From Acidimicrobiales bacterium (GTDB lineage Bacteria > Actinomycetota > Acidimicrobiia > Acidimicrobiales > RAAP-2), in NCBI GenBank assembly GCA_015478655.1, contig JADMIJ010000044.1, forward strand, positions 1 through 35,216: 35,216 bases of DNA. The letters are read 5' to 3'. The notes under the pieces were generated by a model, which saw only the letters and a list, made by a program, of their open reading frames with translations, was not told the DNA's origin and did not search any database. Made by a program: the position numbers and the translations under genes. Below are positions 20,307 to 27,946 of the stretch, in pieces. How positions within the stretch are numbered: position 1 is the first letter of the stretch; each line of letters opens with the position of its first letter.

Positions 20307-22793
20307 TCAGCGCAGGAGTTGCTCGAGGCGGACTGCGTACTCGTTCACCCTGGCTTCGGCCTGGGAGTCGGTGGGTGCCTCGGCCCACACGTGGGTCACG
20401 GGCTCTTCGGGATCGGGCAGCACCAGGGCCCAGCCGTCGTCCTCGATCACCTTGACGCCGTCGACCAGCACCAGGTCACGGCCCTGCGATCGCTCGACCA
20501 GGGTGCGCATGACCATGCCCTTCTGGTCCCACGGCGTGTGCACGGCCTGGTGGGCGATGTGCACGGTGGGAAGCCCGGCCACCAGTTCGGACAATTTGGA
20601 GCCTGTGGCCGTCAGCATGGCCAACAGGCTGACCAATGTGGCCGCGGCGTCGAAGGCCGGCAGGAAGTCAGGGAAGATGAACCCCCCGGATTGGCTGGCG
20701 GCCAGCGTGACCCGTTCCGACCGGGCCACGTCCATGAGGTGTGATGCAGAGAGCTTGGTCCACACCACTTCGGCCCCGGCCTTGCGGCAGATGTCCTCGG
20801 CCGCTCCGCTGACGGCCACCGGAAGGGCCACCCGAGCACCGGGATGCGCCTCGGTGACCAGCGTCAGGAGGACCAGCAGTGCCTCGTCGTCCGACAGCGG
20901 GTGTCCCAGGTCGTCGACGATGGCCAGGTGCTCGCCCCCGGGGTCGAGAACCGCGCCGAGGTGCGCCCCGGACGCCCGCACCAACTCCGAGACCCGGGCC
21001 GCGCTGGCGTGACGGTCGAACGTGAGCACGCTGGCCGTATTGGCGTAGGGGTTGACCACCAGGACCTCGGCCTCGAGCTTGGCCAGCAGGTTGGGCATGA
21101 CGAAGCTGGTGGTCCCGAACGAGTAGTCGAGCACCAGCTTGAGTCCGGCGTCCCGGGCCTTCGACAGATCGAACGAGTCGATCAGCGCCGCGGTGTAGTA
21201 CTCGAGGGCCCGAGGGGGGAACCCGATGTCGCCGATCTCGCGGGCCAGCACCCGGCGAAAATCCTCCCGGTGGTACAGGCGCTCGATCTTCCGTTGGGTG
21301 GCCTCGTCGACGTCGATGCCCTCTTTGTCGAAGAACCGCATGACGACCGACTGCGGGTCGTCGGGGGCCAGGCGGACGGTGATCCCGGCCATGCTGGTCG
21401 ACGAGGTGATCTGGAACCGGGTGACCGGCACCGTGGCGGCCTCGAGGTCGTCGACATTGACCCCGGCTGCGTTACAGCCGACCATGATGGCCCGCTTCAG
21501 CACGCGGGCGGCACGGCTGGTGTCCCGAGAGGCCGTCACCGTGGCCCCTTTTTCGAAGGTCGACGCCCAGGCCATGGACAGCCGGACGGCCAGCTCGGGG
21601 CTGATGTCCACGTTGGCCAGGCCCTGGACGCCGTCCCGGCCGAACAGCGACCGGGCGCCCATCGATTCCCAGACGATCGAGGAGTTGACGGTGGCCCCCG
21701 CCTCCACCGTCTTGAACGGGTAGACCTTGACCCCGGCCTTGATCTCGGCGTGGGCCCCCACGAAGCACTCGTCCCCCAGGACCACCCCCTCTTCGCACCG
21801 CACCCCCTGACGGAGGTCGGATCCCCGCCCCAGCACACTGCCGTCGATGCGGACGCCCGAGCCCAGGTAGGTGTTGTCGTGGACGATCGAGCGCTGGAGG
21901 ACGGCATTGTCCCCGATGCGCACGTTGCGGCCCAGGGTGCAGTACCCGCCGAGCCGGGCGCCCGGCCCGATCACACAGTTGTCGCCGATCACCGCGGGAC
22001 CGTCGATGGTCACGCCCGGGTCGACCTCGGCCCCTTTGCCCAGCCACACCCCGGGGCGGAGCTGGAACCCGTTGACATCCACCTGGACCCGTTGATCGAG
22101 GATGTCCTGGTGGGCCTTCAGGTAGGCCTCGAGCGTGCCCACGTCCTCCCAGTAGCCGTCGGCCACGTAGCCGAAGAGGTGCTTTCCGGCCGCCAGAGCC
22201 TCGGGGAAGGACTCGCCGGAGAAGTCGACGGCCTGGCCCTCGGGGATGAAGTCGAAGATCTCCGGCTCGAGCACATAGATCCCGGTATTGATGGTGTCGC
22301 TGAAGACCTGACCCCACGTCGGCTTCTCCAGGAACCGCTCGATGGATCCGTCGTCACGGGTGATGACGATGCCGAACTCCAGCGGGTTGTCGACCGCCTT
22401 GAGGGCCAGGGTGGCCAGCCCGCCCCGCAGGTCGTGGAAGTCCACCACCTGGCTCAGGTCGATGTCGGTCAGCACGTCGCCCGAGATGACCAGGAAGCGC
22501 TCGTCGAGCTCGTCCCTGGCGTTCCGCACCGAACCGGCGGTGCCCAACGGGGTGGACTCGGTGGCGTAGACCATCCGAACCCCGAACTCGGACCCGTCCC
22601 CGAAGTAGGTCCGGATGGCGTTGGCCATGAAGGCCACGGTCACCACGATGTCCTCGAAACCGTGTTGGCGCAGCAGGTTGACCACGTGCTCCATCATGGG
22701 GATGTTGGCCATGGGCAGCATGGGCTTGGGCTGGTTGGACGTCAGCGGACGGAGCCTGGTCCCCTCGCCGCCGGCCATGATCACCGCTTTCAC
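20307..22793 (-). CDS. Sugar-phosphate nucleotidyltransferase fused to left-handed beta-helix and a degenerate phosphohexomutase domain
   Basis: From the GTG at 22793 (overlapping the pgsA-like stop) the product has 828 residues, the size of actinobacterial proteins annotated as mannose-1-phosphate guanylyltransferase. Residues 1-235 are the nucleotidyltransferase: MAGGEGTRLRPLT, ISGDVLTDID, RFLEKPTW and GYWEDVGT are intact. Residues about 250-375 are hexapeptide repeats of a beta helix. Residues about 380-828 follow the phosphoglucomutase/phosphomannomutase fold (SLFGRDGVQGLANVD), but every catalytic loop is altered: the phosphoserine loop at 473-480, the metal loop (DPGGEH at 617-622), the sugar loop (698-705) and the phosphate loop (LPDPEEP at 792-798). 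The first domain should make an NDP-sugar, GDP-mannose by annotation habit; the third is probably not a mutase. Confidence 0.88.
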   Translation of the reverse strand: MKAVIMAGGEGTRLRPLTSNQPKPMLPMANIPMMEHVVNLLRQHGFEDIVVTVAFMANAIRTYFGDGSEFGVRMVYATESTPLGTAGSVRNARDELDERFLVISGDVLTDIDLSQVVDFHDLRGGLATLALKAVDNPLEFGIVITRDDGSIERFLEKPTWGQVFSDTINTGIYVLEPEIFDFIPEGQAVDFSGESFPEALAAGKHLFGYVADGYWEDVGTLEAYLKAHQDILDQRVQVDVNGFQLRPGVWLGKGAEVDPGVTIDGPAVIGDNCVIGPGARLGGYCTLGRNVRIGDNAVLQRSIVHDNTYLGSGVRIDGSVLGRGSDLRQGVRCEEGVVLGDECFVGAHAEIKAGVKVYPFKTVEAGATVNSSIVWESMGARSLFGRDGVQGLANVDISPELAVRLSMAWASTFEKGATVTASRDTSRAARVLKRAIMVGCNAAGVNVDDLEAATVPVTRFQITSSTSMAGITVRLAPDDPQSVVMRFFDKEGIDVDEATQRKIERLYHREDFRRVLAREIGDIGFPPRALEYYTAALIDSFDLSKARDAGLKLVLDYSFGTTSFVMPNLLAKLEAEVLVVNPYANTASVLTFDRHASAARVSELVRASGAHLGAVLDPGGEHLAIVDDLGHPLSDDEALLVLLTLVTEAHPGARVALPVAVSGAAEDICRKAGAEVVWTKLSASHLMDVARSERVTLAASQSGGFIFPDFLPAFDAAATLVSLLAMLTATGSKLSELVAGLPTVHIAHQAVHTPWDQKGMVMRTLVERSQGRDLVLVDGVKVIEDDGWALVLPDPEEPVTHVWAEAPTDSQAEARVNEYAVRLEQLLR

Positions 22794-23548
22794 GGCCAGT
22801 CCCTGCCCGCCCCGGCACGTCCCACCCTGGCGCGGCGCCCGGCGACGAGCGCCTTGCGGGCCACCGGTACATAGGAACCGGCGGCGATCCAGGCCAGAAC
22901 CAGCCCGATGATGCCCGTCACCCAGGCCACCACGTTGACCGGGTCCTGCCACGGGGCGTTCCCGTGACTGAGCAGGAAGGCCGGGTACGAGAACATCAAC
23001 GCGAACGTACCCGCCTTGCCCACCCACAGGACGTCGATCCGGGCGGCGCCGAGCGAGGCCAGCAGGAGCACGGCCCCCGACACCACCACCTCGCGGGCCA
23101 GGGTGGCCGCACCGAACCAGACCGGCACCGCCCCGTGGATGGTGATGGCCAGCACCGCGGTGACCACCAGCACCCGGTCGGCCACGGGATCGAGCACCTT
23201 CCCGAACGTCGAGACCTGGTGGAAACGGCGGGCCACGAACCCGTCGATCCAGTCGGTGGCGCCCAGCACGCCCAGCAGCACCGCAGCGGCCGTCTGGCGG
23301 CCGGCTCCGAACAGGAGCCAGAGGAACACCGGGATGCATGCCAGCCGGACCAGCGTGATGGCGTTGGGCACGGTGGCGATCCGATCGAGGCCGGGCTCCT
23401 CCGGAGAGGCGGTCTCGCCGGTGCCGGCCGTCGGCTCACCGGGTCCGTGCTCTGCAATCGAGTCAGTGATCGAACTCCCCCTGGCTTTCACGCCGGCATC
23501 CTCCACCGGGCCGAGTCTACGAGCCGGTTCACCCCCCGTCGGAACCAT
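22790..23548 (-). CDS. CDP-alcohol phosphatidyltransferase (PgsA-like)
   Basis: These membrane enzymes join a CDP-lipid to an alcohol phosphate, giving phosphatidylglycerol phosphate or related phospholipids. The signature is complete: Asp102-Gly103-x2-Ala106-Arg107-x8-Gly116-x3-Asp120-x3-Asp124 (in DWIDGFVARR...FGKVLDPVADR). About six hydrophobic segments follow one another from residue 62 on. The first 58 residues are polar and unusual for the family, but the ATG at 23548 has an excellent GGGAGG six bases upstream. A pgsA2 gene stands upstream of gcvH in mycobacteria too, which supports orthology. The stop overlaps the GTG of the nucleotidyltransferase fusion. The alcohol used is not determined by the sequence. 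Confidence 0.88.
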   Translation of the reverse strand: MVPTGGEPARRLGPVEDAGVKARGSSITDSIAEHGPGEPTAGTGETASPEEPGLDRIATVPNAITLVRLACIPVFLWLLFGAGRQTAAAVLLGVLGATDWIDGFVARRFHQVSTFGKVLDPVADRVLVVTAVLAITIHGAVPVWFGAATLAREVVVSGAVLLLASLGAARIDVLWVGKAGTFALMFSYPAFLLSHGNAPWQDPVNVVAWVTGIIGLVLAWIAAGSYVPVARKALVAGRRARVGRAGAGRDWP

Positions 23549-23647
23549 GGTCAACCTCCCACCCCGGTACCGGTGATGGCGCACTCCGCCAAACGCATGG
23601 TCACGGCGACCTCGCTTCTTCCGGGACGCTCCCGCCCTCGCCACTGC

Positions 23648-23668
23648 GGGCCACCGGCAGGGTGGCCC
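23648..23668 (+). promoter_or_regulatory. Inverted repeat abutting a -10 box, possible operator of the MFS gene
   Basis: GGGCCACC (23648-23655) and GGTGGCCC (23661-23668) form a perfect 8-bp repeat with a 5-base centre. Its last base touches the TACCCT hexamer (23669-23674), so it fills the space between -35 and -10 of the promoter for 23684/23713. A repressor bound there would block transcription. A hairpin role is the alternative. Confidence 0.4.
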
Positions 23669-23683
23669 TACCCTGTGGGGTGC

Positions 23684-23716
23684 ATGACCGCTCCGCTCGG
23701 TACGACCGACCCGTGA
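23684..23716 (+). CDS. Possible 10-codon leader ORF overlapping the MFS start
   Basis: ATG at 23684 begins MTAPLGTTDP and stops at TGA 23714-23716, which overlaps the GTG start of the MFS gene at 23713 (GTGA). TACCCT ends 9 bases before this ATG, so it could be the leaderless first ORF of the mRNA with the exporter read by coupling. It may equally be chance. Confidence 0.3.
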   Translation: MTAPLGTTDP

Positions 23717-24949
23717 CGTCGACTCCCACCGCCGGGCCCCGCATGACGCCCGGGCTGGTGGCCCTCTTCGCCGTGGCCTGCGGAATCTCGGCCGCCAACC
23801 TCTACTACGCCCAGCCGCTGCTCCCCCCGGATCTCGCACGATCTGCACGTCGGGTCGGGCCGTGCGGCACTGGTGATCACGGCCGCCCAGATCGGCTACG
23901 GGATCGGGCTGGCGCTCATCGTGCCGCTCGGGGACATCCTCATCCGTCGACGACTGGTTCCGTTCATTCTGGTCATTGCCGCCGCCGCCCTCCTCGCTGC
24001 CTCGGCGGCGCCCAACGTGACTGTGCTCATCGTCGCCGTGACCGTGGCCGGCCTGTGCTCGGTGGCGGCACAGATCCTGGTTCCCTTCGCGGCCTCGCTG
24101 GCCAACGACCAGCAGCGGGGGCGGGTCGTAGGCACCGTCATGAGCGGCCTGCTGCTCGGCATCCTGCTGGCCCGCACCTTCTCGGGACTGATCGCCGAGG
24201 CGGCGGGTTGGCGCGCCGTGTACGTGGTGGCGGGCGGTGTGGTGCTCTCCCTGGCGGGCATCCTGCACCTGCGGCTCCCCGGTGAGCACCGTCGCCCATC
24301 GATGGTCTACTCGGAACTGCTCGGTTCGGTTGTCCACCTCATGCGGTCCGAGCCAGTGCTCAGGCTCCGCTCGGCCATCGGAGGACTGGCCTTCGCCACC
24401 TTCAACGTGATCTGGACCAGCCTGGCCTTTCTCCTGGTCAGTGCGCCATATCACTACGGCCAGGCGGTCATCGGACTGTTCGGGCTCCTCGGTGCCGCCG
24501 GCGCCCTGGCGGCATCGTTCAGCGGGCGGCTGGCCGACCGGGGGCTCGAGCGCTGGGTGACCGGTGGCTCGCTGGTGGTCACCCTGGGTTCGATGGCCCT
24601 GTTGGCCGTCGGGGCCCACCAGCTGTGGGCTCTGATGGCCGGCATCGTGCTCGGCGACCTCGGGATCCAGGCCGTGCACATCCAGAACCAGCAGCTGATC
24701 TTCGCCATCGAACCCTCGGCCCGGTCCCGGCTCAACACGGGCTACATGGTCACCTACTTCATCGGCGGCGCCGTCGGCTCGGCCACCACCGGACTGGCCT
24801 ACGCCGCCCGCGGGTGGTCCGGCGTCATCGCCCTGGGCCTGTTCTACTCCGGGGCGGGCCTGGCCCTGTGGGCGGTCAGCGAGGTCGTCCGCCGTCGGGG
24901 TGAACCCGTCGCCCGACCGGCTCCGGTCACCGTCCGCCCCCCGTCATGA
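23713..24949 (+). pseudogene. MFS exporter with a single-base frameshift
   Basis: Two frames together encode one 12-segment major facilitator protein. The first (from GTG 23713) gives MTPGLVALFAVACGISAANLYYAQPLLP. After the run of six C at 23823-23828 the expected continuation (ISHDLHVGSGRAALVITAAQIGYG) is in the next frame, which runs to the TGA at 24947-24949. Removing one C would give an intact product of 411 residues, of the YYAQPLLP group of drug/sugar exporters, with LADRGLERWVTGG and GDLGIQAVHIQNQQL later. The downstream frame shows no decay, so a sequencing or assembly error or a very recent mutation is likely. An in-frame internal GTG at 23873 could give only a truncated protein. Confidence 0.75.
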
Positions 24950-24974
24950 CCGTGAGCAGGCCAAACTGGTGGGC

Positions 24975-25724
24975 ATGGGCAACATCAGCAGGGTCGATGG
25001 CGCCATCGGCGCCGCACTGCTGGCCCTGATGGCTGGGCTGCTGGCGTTGGCCATCGTCCATCGTTCCGACCAGGCCCACTCCGCACCACCGGCGATCGCC
25101 CCGGCGTCCCCATCTGCCGCCTCCGCCTCGACCACCACCGCCGCCACCGCCTCCACAGGCACCGCCGCCACCACCTCCTCCACAGGCACCGCCTCCACCA
25201 CCGACAGCACTGCTACCACTGGCAGCACCAACCGCGGGGCCGGCCCGACCCCGGCGCCGGTGAGCGGATCCGTCTCGGCGGTCGGCGATTCGATCCTGCT
25301 GGACATCCAGCCCTACCTGCAGACCCAGGTTCCCGGGGCCCGCATCGACGGACTGGTGAGCCGCCAGTTCGAGACCGGGATCGGGGTGGTCCAGGCCGAG
25401 CGGGCCACCGGCACCCTCGGCACCGTGCTGGTGGTCGAGCTCGGTACCAACGGCTCGGTCACCACCTCGGACTTCGACGCCATGATGCAGGCGGCATCGG
25501 GGGTCAAGCGGGTGGTGTTCGTCAACATCAACGTGCCCCGTTCGTGGATGGCGCCTGACAACGCCGTACTGGCGGCAGGAGTGGCCCGATACCCGGGGGT
25601 GGCGGAACTGGCCGACTGGAACGCGCTCTCGACCGGGCACCCCGAGTGGTTCACGCCGGACCAGGTCCACCTGGAGCCGGCCGGGGCCCAGGCCCTGGCC
25701 ACTCTGGTCGCCCAGTACGCCTGA
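24975..25724 (+). CDS. Membrane-anchored SGNH-hydrolase-like protein
   Basis: From the ATG at 24975 the product has 249 residues: one membrane segment at about 9-28 (AIGAALLALMAGLLALAIV), a Ser/Thr/Ala-rich linker to about residue 95, then a domain of about 150 residues. This begins VSAVGDSILL (block I Gly-Asp-Ser), contains VVVELGTNGSV (block III-like GTN) and ends TPDQVHLEPAGAQALA (block V Asp-x2-His). These are the catalytic blocks of SGNH esterases, and the arrangement resembles the extracellular domain of OatA-like acyltransferases without the membrane acyltransferase part. A role in cell-wall or glycan O-acetyl metabolism is inference. The frame stays open upstream to a GTG at 24900. 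It follows the MFS gene closely. Confidence 0.78.
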   Translation: MGNISRVDGAIGAALLALMAGLLALAIVHRSDQAHSAPPAIAPASPSAASASTTTAATASTGTAATTSSTGTASTTDSTATTGSTNRGAGPTPAPVSGSVSAVGDSILLDIQPYLQTQVPGARIDGLVSRQFETGIGVVQAERATGTLGTVLVVELGTNGSVTTSDFDAMMQAASGVKRVVFVNINVPRSWMAPDNAVLAAGVARYPGVAELADWNALSTGHPEWFTPDQVHLEPAGAQALATLVAQYA

Positions 25725-25727
25725 TCC

Positions 25728-26012
25728 TCAGCGACCCCGGCCGCGGCGCCGGGTGGGAGCCCCCGACCGGCCCGGGGAGGCACGCCGGGGTGAGCGGGAT
25801 ACAGCATCGAGCTCGGCCAAGAGCTCGCCGTAGCGGACCGCCTTCTCCTCCAGCGACTGCATCATGGTGGCCAGCAGCTCCTGGCGGCCCGAGACCACCG
25901 CCCGCAGTTTCTCGTTGATGGCCGAGGCCTCGTGGAGGATCTCCTTCCGGCGCACCGCCTCGGCGCCGGCGCGGTACTCCCGGCGCAGACCGTCGAAGGC
26001 GTCCTCCCCCAC
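25728..26012 (-). CDS. Small coiled-coil protein with arginine-rich tail, unknown function
   Basis: This frame has strong GC preference at third codon positions and reads as a long charged helix (RREYRAGAEAVRRKEILHEASAINEKLRAVV...LLATMMQSLEEKAVRYGELLAEL), followed by a basic tail ending in TRRRGRGR. I recognise no family. The GTG at 26012 gives 94 residues but has no ribosome binding site, and the codons upstream (GLGEIRDTL) still look coding. An ATG at 26047 lies one base out of frame behind a GGG run, so the real start may be hidden by a one-base error. Its stop is 3 bases from that of the convergent SGNH gene; it diverges from the DUF1015 gene. Confidence 0.5.
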   Translation of the reverse strand: MGEDAFDGLRREYRAGAEAVRRKEILHEASAINEKLRAVVSGRQELLATMMQSLEEKAVRYGELLAELDAVSRSPRRASPGRSGAPTRRRGRGR

Positions 26013-26063
26013 CAGGGTGTCCCGGATCTCGCCCAGGCCGATCCCATGTGCTACGCAGGGGCC

Positions 26064-27281
26064 ATGCCTCGATTCGAACCGTTCGCCGGGCTCCGCTACG
26101 ACACCCGACGGGTCGATCTCTCCACGGTCATCGCTCCTCCCTATGACGTGATCGGAGCCGAGGAGAGGTCCCGCCTGGCCGCCCAACACAGCGCCAATGC
26201 CGTCCGGATCGAACTGCCGGAGCCGGACCAGCACACGGGCCTGGACCGCTATGCCAATGCGGCCAAGCAGTTGGAGCAGTGGCAGGAGGACCGCATCCTG
26301 CTCCGCGACCCAGGGCCGTGCTTCTACGCCTACCGGATGACATCGCCCGACGGCCATGCCACCAACGGGGTGATCGGCGCCCTCGGCATCGACGATCGAA
26401 GCGCCGAGCAGATCCTTCCCCACGAGCAGACCCTGCCCAAGGCCAAGAGCGATCGCCTCGAACTCCTCCAGGCCACCGGCGCCAATCTGTCACCCATCTG
26501 GGGACTGTCGCTCAGTCCCGGGTTGAGCAAGACGTTCGTGCGCGGTGACGTACCCGATGTCCATGCCGTGGATGCGGACGGCATCCGGCACGAGCTCTGG
26601 GTCATCAACGACCCCGAGGCCATCAGCGCCGTCCGGGACGCGGTCGGGGCGTCGCCGGTGGTGATCGCCGATGGGCATCACCGCTACGAGACGGCGCACG
26701 CCTATCGCCGCGGGCTCGGCGCCGCCGGGGTGGCACCGGGCCGTGACGCGGACGGGTCCGGCCCCGACCTGGTGATGGCCTTCGTCGTGGAGCTGACCGA
26801 GGAGCAGCTCGAGGTGGGGCCCATCCACCGTGCGCTGGCCGGACTCCCCGACGGCCTCGATCTCGTGGACGCCTTCTCGTCGTGGTTCGACGTGACGAGG
26901 GCAGGGGACTTCGACGGCCGCACGTCGAGCGCGCTCGGTGAGATCGGGGCCCTGGCCCTGGTGACCCCAGCCGGCGCCTGGCTGCTCTCCCCCAAGGACG
27001 GCACGCCCGAGGCGGCCGGTTCCCCTCTGGACTCATCGATGGTGGCCCTCGTCATCGCCGAGCTACCCGACCATGAGCTGACCTTCCTCAACAGCTGGCG
27101 GGAGGCCACCGAGGCCCTGACCTCCGAAGCGGCGCAGGCTGTCGTGCTCTTGCGCCCGGTCACGGTGGACCAGATCGCGGAGTGGGCCCATGCCGGGCGA
27201 CGAATGCCGCCGAAGAGCACCTATTTCCACCCGAAGCCGCAGACCGGGATGGTCTTCCGGACGCTCGACGGAGGCCGCTAG
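26064..27281 (+). CDS. DUF1015 family protein
   Basis: The 405-residue product matches DUF1015 over its whole length: FEPFAGLRYD and IAPPYDVI at the start, HEQTLPKAKSDRLELLQATGANLSPIWGL at about 120-148, IADGHHRYETA at 201-211 and PKSTYFHPKPQTGMVFR at the end. The DGHHRY motif resembles that of the ParB/sulfiredoxin-like superfamily, which includes a free-serine kinase, but the biochemical role of DUF1015 proteins is unsettled. The ATG at 26064 is preceded by AGGGG at close range; the frame is open further up without family similarity. It appears to be a single-gene unit. Confidence 0.88.
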   Translation: MPRFEPFAGLRYDTRRVDLSTVIAPPYDVIGAEERSRLAAQHSANAVRIELPEPDQHTGLDRYANAAKQLEQWQEDRILLRDPGPCFYAYRMTSPDGHATNGVIGALGIDDRSAEQILPHEQTLPKAKSDRLELLQATGANLSPIWGLSLSPGLSKTFVRGDVPDVHAVDADGIRHELWVINDPEAISAVRDAVGASPVVIADGHHRYETAHAYRRGLGAAGVAPGRDADGSGPDLVMAFVVELTEEQLEVGPIHRALAGLPDGLDLVDAFSSWFDVTRAGDFDGRTSSALGEIGALALVTPAGAWLLSPKDGTPEAAGSPLDSSMVALVIAELPDHELTFLNSWREATEALTSEAAQAVVLLRPVTVDQIAEWAHAGRRMPPKSTYFHPKPQTGMVFRTLDGGR

Positions 27282-27355
27282 CCGCACCGGGCCCGGGGCC
27301 CAGACCGGGGCGTCGGCCGTGGCCTGTGCCGTTGCCATCATCGCCACTGCCGCCT

Positions 27356-27907
27356 TCAGTCGACGGCGATGCCGGCCATCTCGGCCAAGGCGGTGACCGA
27401 CCGCCAGTTGCGGGTGGTCGCCGTCACCCCCAGACGCCGCTCGAGGTAGGTGTTGCTCAGCTTGGTCACGCCGTATCCGCCCGGACAGTGGAGGAAGACC
27501 TCGCTGCCCCGGACGACGAACTGATCGGCCCCGAACCGGTCGGCCAATGCCTCCAACCCCTCGACCGCGGGAGGCTGCGGCCGGGCGGCCAGGAAGGTGA
27601 CATGCCGTGTCTTCGGGTCGACGTCCAAGTCGGCGAATGGAGGGCTCCCCACGATGGCCTCGAGCTGGCGCTTGCTTCTCACGATGACCGGCACCTCGAG
27701 CCCGAGCTCGGAGGCGATTCGCTCCTCGATGGCCCCGGCCACGGCCGTGGTCGAGCCGGATCCGGTGAAGACCACGTTGCCGCTCTGCAGGTAGGTGGCC
27801 ACGTCGTCGAAGCCCAGGGAGGACACGAGGGCACGGAGGTCTGTCATCGGCACCCGGTTCCGACCCCCCACATTGATGCTTCGCAGCAGCCCGACGAACG
27901 TACCCAT
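27356..27907 (-). CDS. DUF1697 family protein
   Basis: The 183-residue protein carries the family opening FVGLLRSINVGGRNRVPMTDLRALVSSLGFDDVATYLQSGNVVF, then VPVIVRSKRQLEAIV and the closing KLSNTYLERRLGVTATTRNWRSVTAL. This cytoplasmic family of about 180 residues is widespread in actinobacteria and has no known function. Start and length agree with the family. It runs convergently to the DUF1015 gene, 74 bases away, and its start is 39 bases downstream of the korB stop, so it may be the last gene of the korA-korB transcript. Confidence 0.9.
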   Translation of the reverse strand: MGTFVGLLRSINVGGRNRVPMTDLRALVSSLGFDDVATYLQSGNVVFTGSGSTTAVAGAIEERIASELGLEVPVIVRSKRQLEAIVGSPPFADLDVDPKTRHVTFLAARPQPPAVEGLEALADRFGADQFVVRGSEVFLHCPGGYGVTKLSNTYLERRLGVTATTRNWRSVTALAEMAGIAVD

Positions 27908-27946
27908 CCCGCTGGCCCGCCGCTCCTCCGACCTTTCGTCCAGGTC

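Noticed and set aside
20844..22874. 676-codon plus-strand open frame opposite the nucleotidyltransferase fusion
   Set aside because: Antisense shadow; it contains no domain and lies wholly over intact motifs of the real gene.
25080..25250. Repetitive ACC/GCC-rich stretch that looks like a tandem repeat
   Set aside because: It encodes the Ser/Thr/Ala linker of the SGNH protein; the units are irregular and codon-level, not a DNA repeat array.
24927..25670. Minus-strand open frame with long glycine runs over the SGNH gene
   Set aside because: The glycine runs are the complement of the Thr/Ala codons in the SGNH linker, not a glycine-rich protein.
27289..27301. GGGCC-CGG-GGCCC between the DUF1015 and DUF1697 genes as terminator
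   Set aside because: A 5-bp stem with a 3-base loop is common by chance at this base composition; not listed as a feature.
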